A DNA stretch of 64,000 nucleotides from contig NZ_PGVH01000047.1 in NCBI RefSeq assembly GCF_004168585.1, positions 99,568-163,567 on the forward strand. The letters run 5' to 3'. Every line of letters begins with the position of its first letter. Positions within the stretch are counted from its first letter, which is position 1. Of this stretch, positions 63,834-64,000 are shown piece by piece. The translations under genes were made by a program, and so were the position numbers. The DNA comes from Shewanella sp. OPT22 (GTDB lineage Bacteria; Pseudomonadota; Gammaproteobacteria; Enterobacterales; Shewanellaceae). A model generated the notes under the pieces. That model saw nothing but the letters and a program-made list of their open reading frames with translations. It was not told the DNA's origin and made no database searches.

Positions 63834-63899
63834 GGTTCACCTCAATATTCGTTAGAATCTAACTATAAAGGGTGTCCACTAATTATGGGTAACACTGAC

Positions 63900-64000
63900 A
63901 CCTAACGCCCGCCTTAACAGGCAAATTGTGGTTGGCTATAATTTTGGAGCGCAGCGACAAAAGCCAACCAGAATTTGTCCTTGTTTAAGCGCTTGTTAGG
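63900..64000 (-). repeat. integron attC site 7 (long class), reaching the window edge
   Basis: Minus strand CCTAACAAGCGCTTAAACAA then GGACAAATTCTGGTTGGCTT, loop with GCTGCGCTCC, and CCACAATTTGCCTGTTAAGG ending CGGGCGTTAGG. It shows that the array continues beyond the window to the right. Confidence 0.88.

Larger units (their letters stand above)
62644..63895 (-). mobile_element. IS3-family insertion sequence
   Basis: 1252 bp with 24-bp imperfect inverted ends: left GTGTTACCCATAAAAAGTAG then ACAC, right (reverse complement) GTGTTACCCATAATTAGTGG then ACAC. Contains orfA and orfB on the minus strand joined by -1 frameshifting. No convincing target duplication was found at the flanks. Both ORFs look intact. 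Confidence 0.92.

Overview
The window is a piece of chromosome from an AT-rich marine gammaproteobacterium, most likely of the Alteromonadales (Pseudoalteromonas/Colwellia-like). I infer this from the gene order nadB, rpoE-rseABC, lepA-lepB-rnc-era-recO-pdxJ-acpS and pilT/pilU-yggS-proC-yggT-rdgB-hemW, together with an orphan type IV pilin, a TonB-dependent receptor and a chromosomal-integron cassette array. No rRNA, tRNA or CRISPR array was recognised.

Layout. 1-2.0 kb: two tandem paralogues of a eukaryotic-type ubiquitin-specific protease (USP) fold, the first cut by the window edge. 2.1-2.9 kb: an orphan pilin and the ferredoxin gene yfhL. 2.87-18.26 kb: a genomic island of about 15.4 kb, bounded by a 43-bp direct repeat (42/43 identical) that is the 5' end of yfhL. 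A tyrosine recombinase lies just inside the left repeat. The island also carries an AlpA-like regulator, a helix-phased repeat array, a wHTH/replication-relaxation-like gene, a large structured non-coding region, small genes sharing an upstream motif, a MITE, and a plus-strand block of three genes ending in an RloC-type anticodon nuclease. Each of these three genes is followed by an imperfect hairpin resembling a decayed integron attC site, so the block looks like fossilised gene cassettes. Remnants of an IS orfA and of a group II intron reverse transcriptase lie near the right end.

18.6-28.6 kb: mixed chromosomal genes (TRIC-type membrane protein, DUF2721, a large lipoprotein divergent from a TonB-dependent receptor, a 717-aa orphan, two paralogous small exported proteins). 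29.2-41.0 kb: core housekeeping, with sdhE-ygfX, nadB, the sigma-E operon with a probable self-controlled promoter, and the lepA-to-acpS cluster for translation, protein export, RNA processing, repair and cofactor synthesis. 41.1-48.3 kb: a transporter, an Xre regulator with a membrane partner, an exported Tpx, a DUF4136 lipoprotein, a small membrane gene behind a perfect 7-1-7 Fur-type palindrome, yciH, yqgE, ruvX and a 256-aa orphan. 48.5-58.4 kb: hemH, pilU/pilT, yggS-proC-yggT, DUF4426, rdgB-hemW and an FAD/NAD(P)-binding protein.

58.8-64.0 kb: the distal end of a chromosomal integron. Cassettes read on the minus strand, so the integron integrase should lie beyond the right edge. Seven attC sites of two size classes are visible. 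Cassette products include an Imm8-like orphan immunity protein, a LysE-family exporter, a frameshifted DcrB-like protein and several small membrane or exported proteins. An IS3-family element interrupts one cassette, and an IS110 remnant truncates the last attC.

The most unusual contents are the bacterial USP-type peptidase pair and the RloC-containing cassette-like block inside a yfhL-targeted island.
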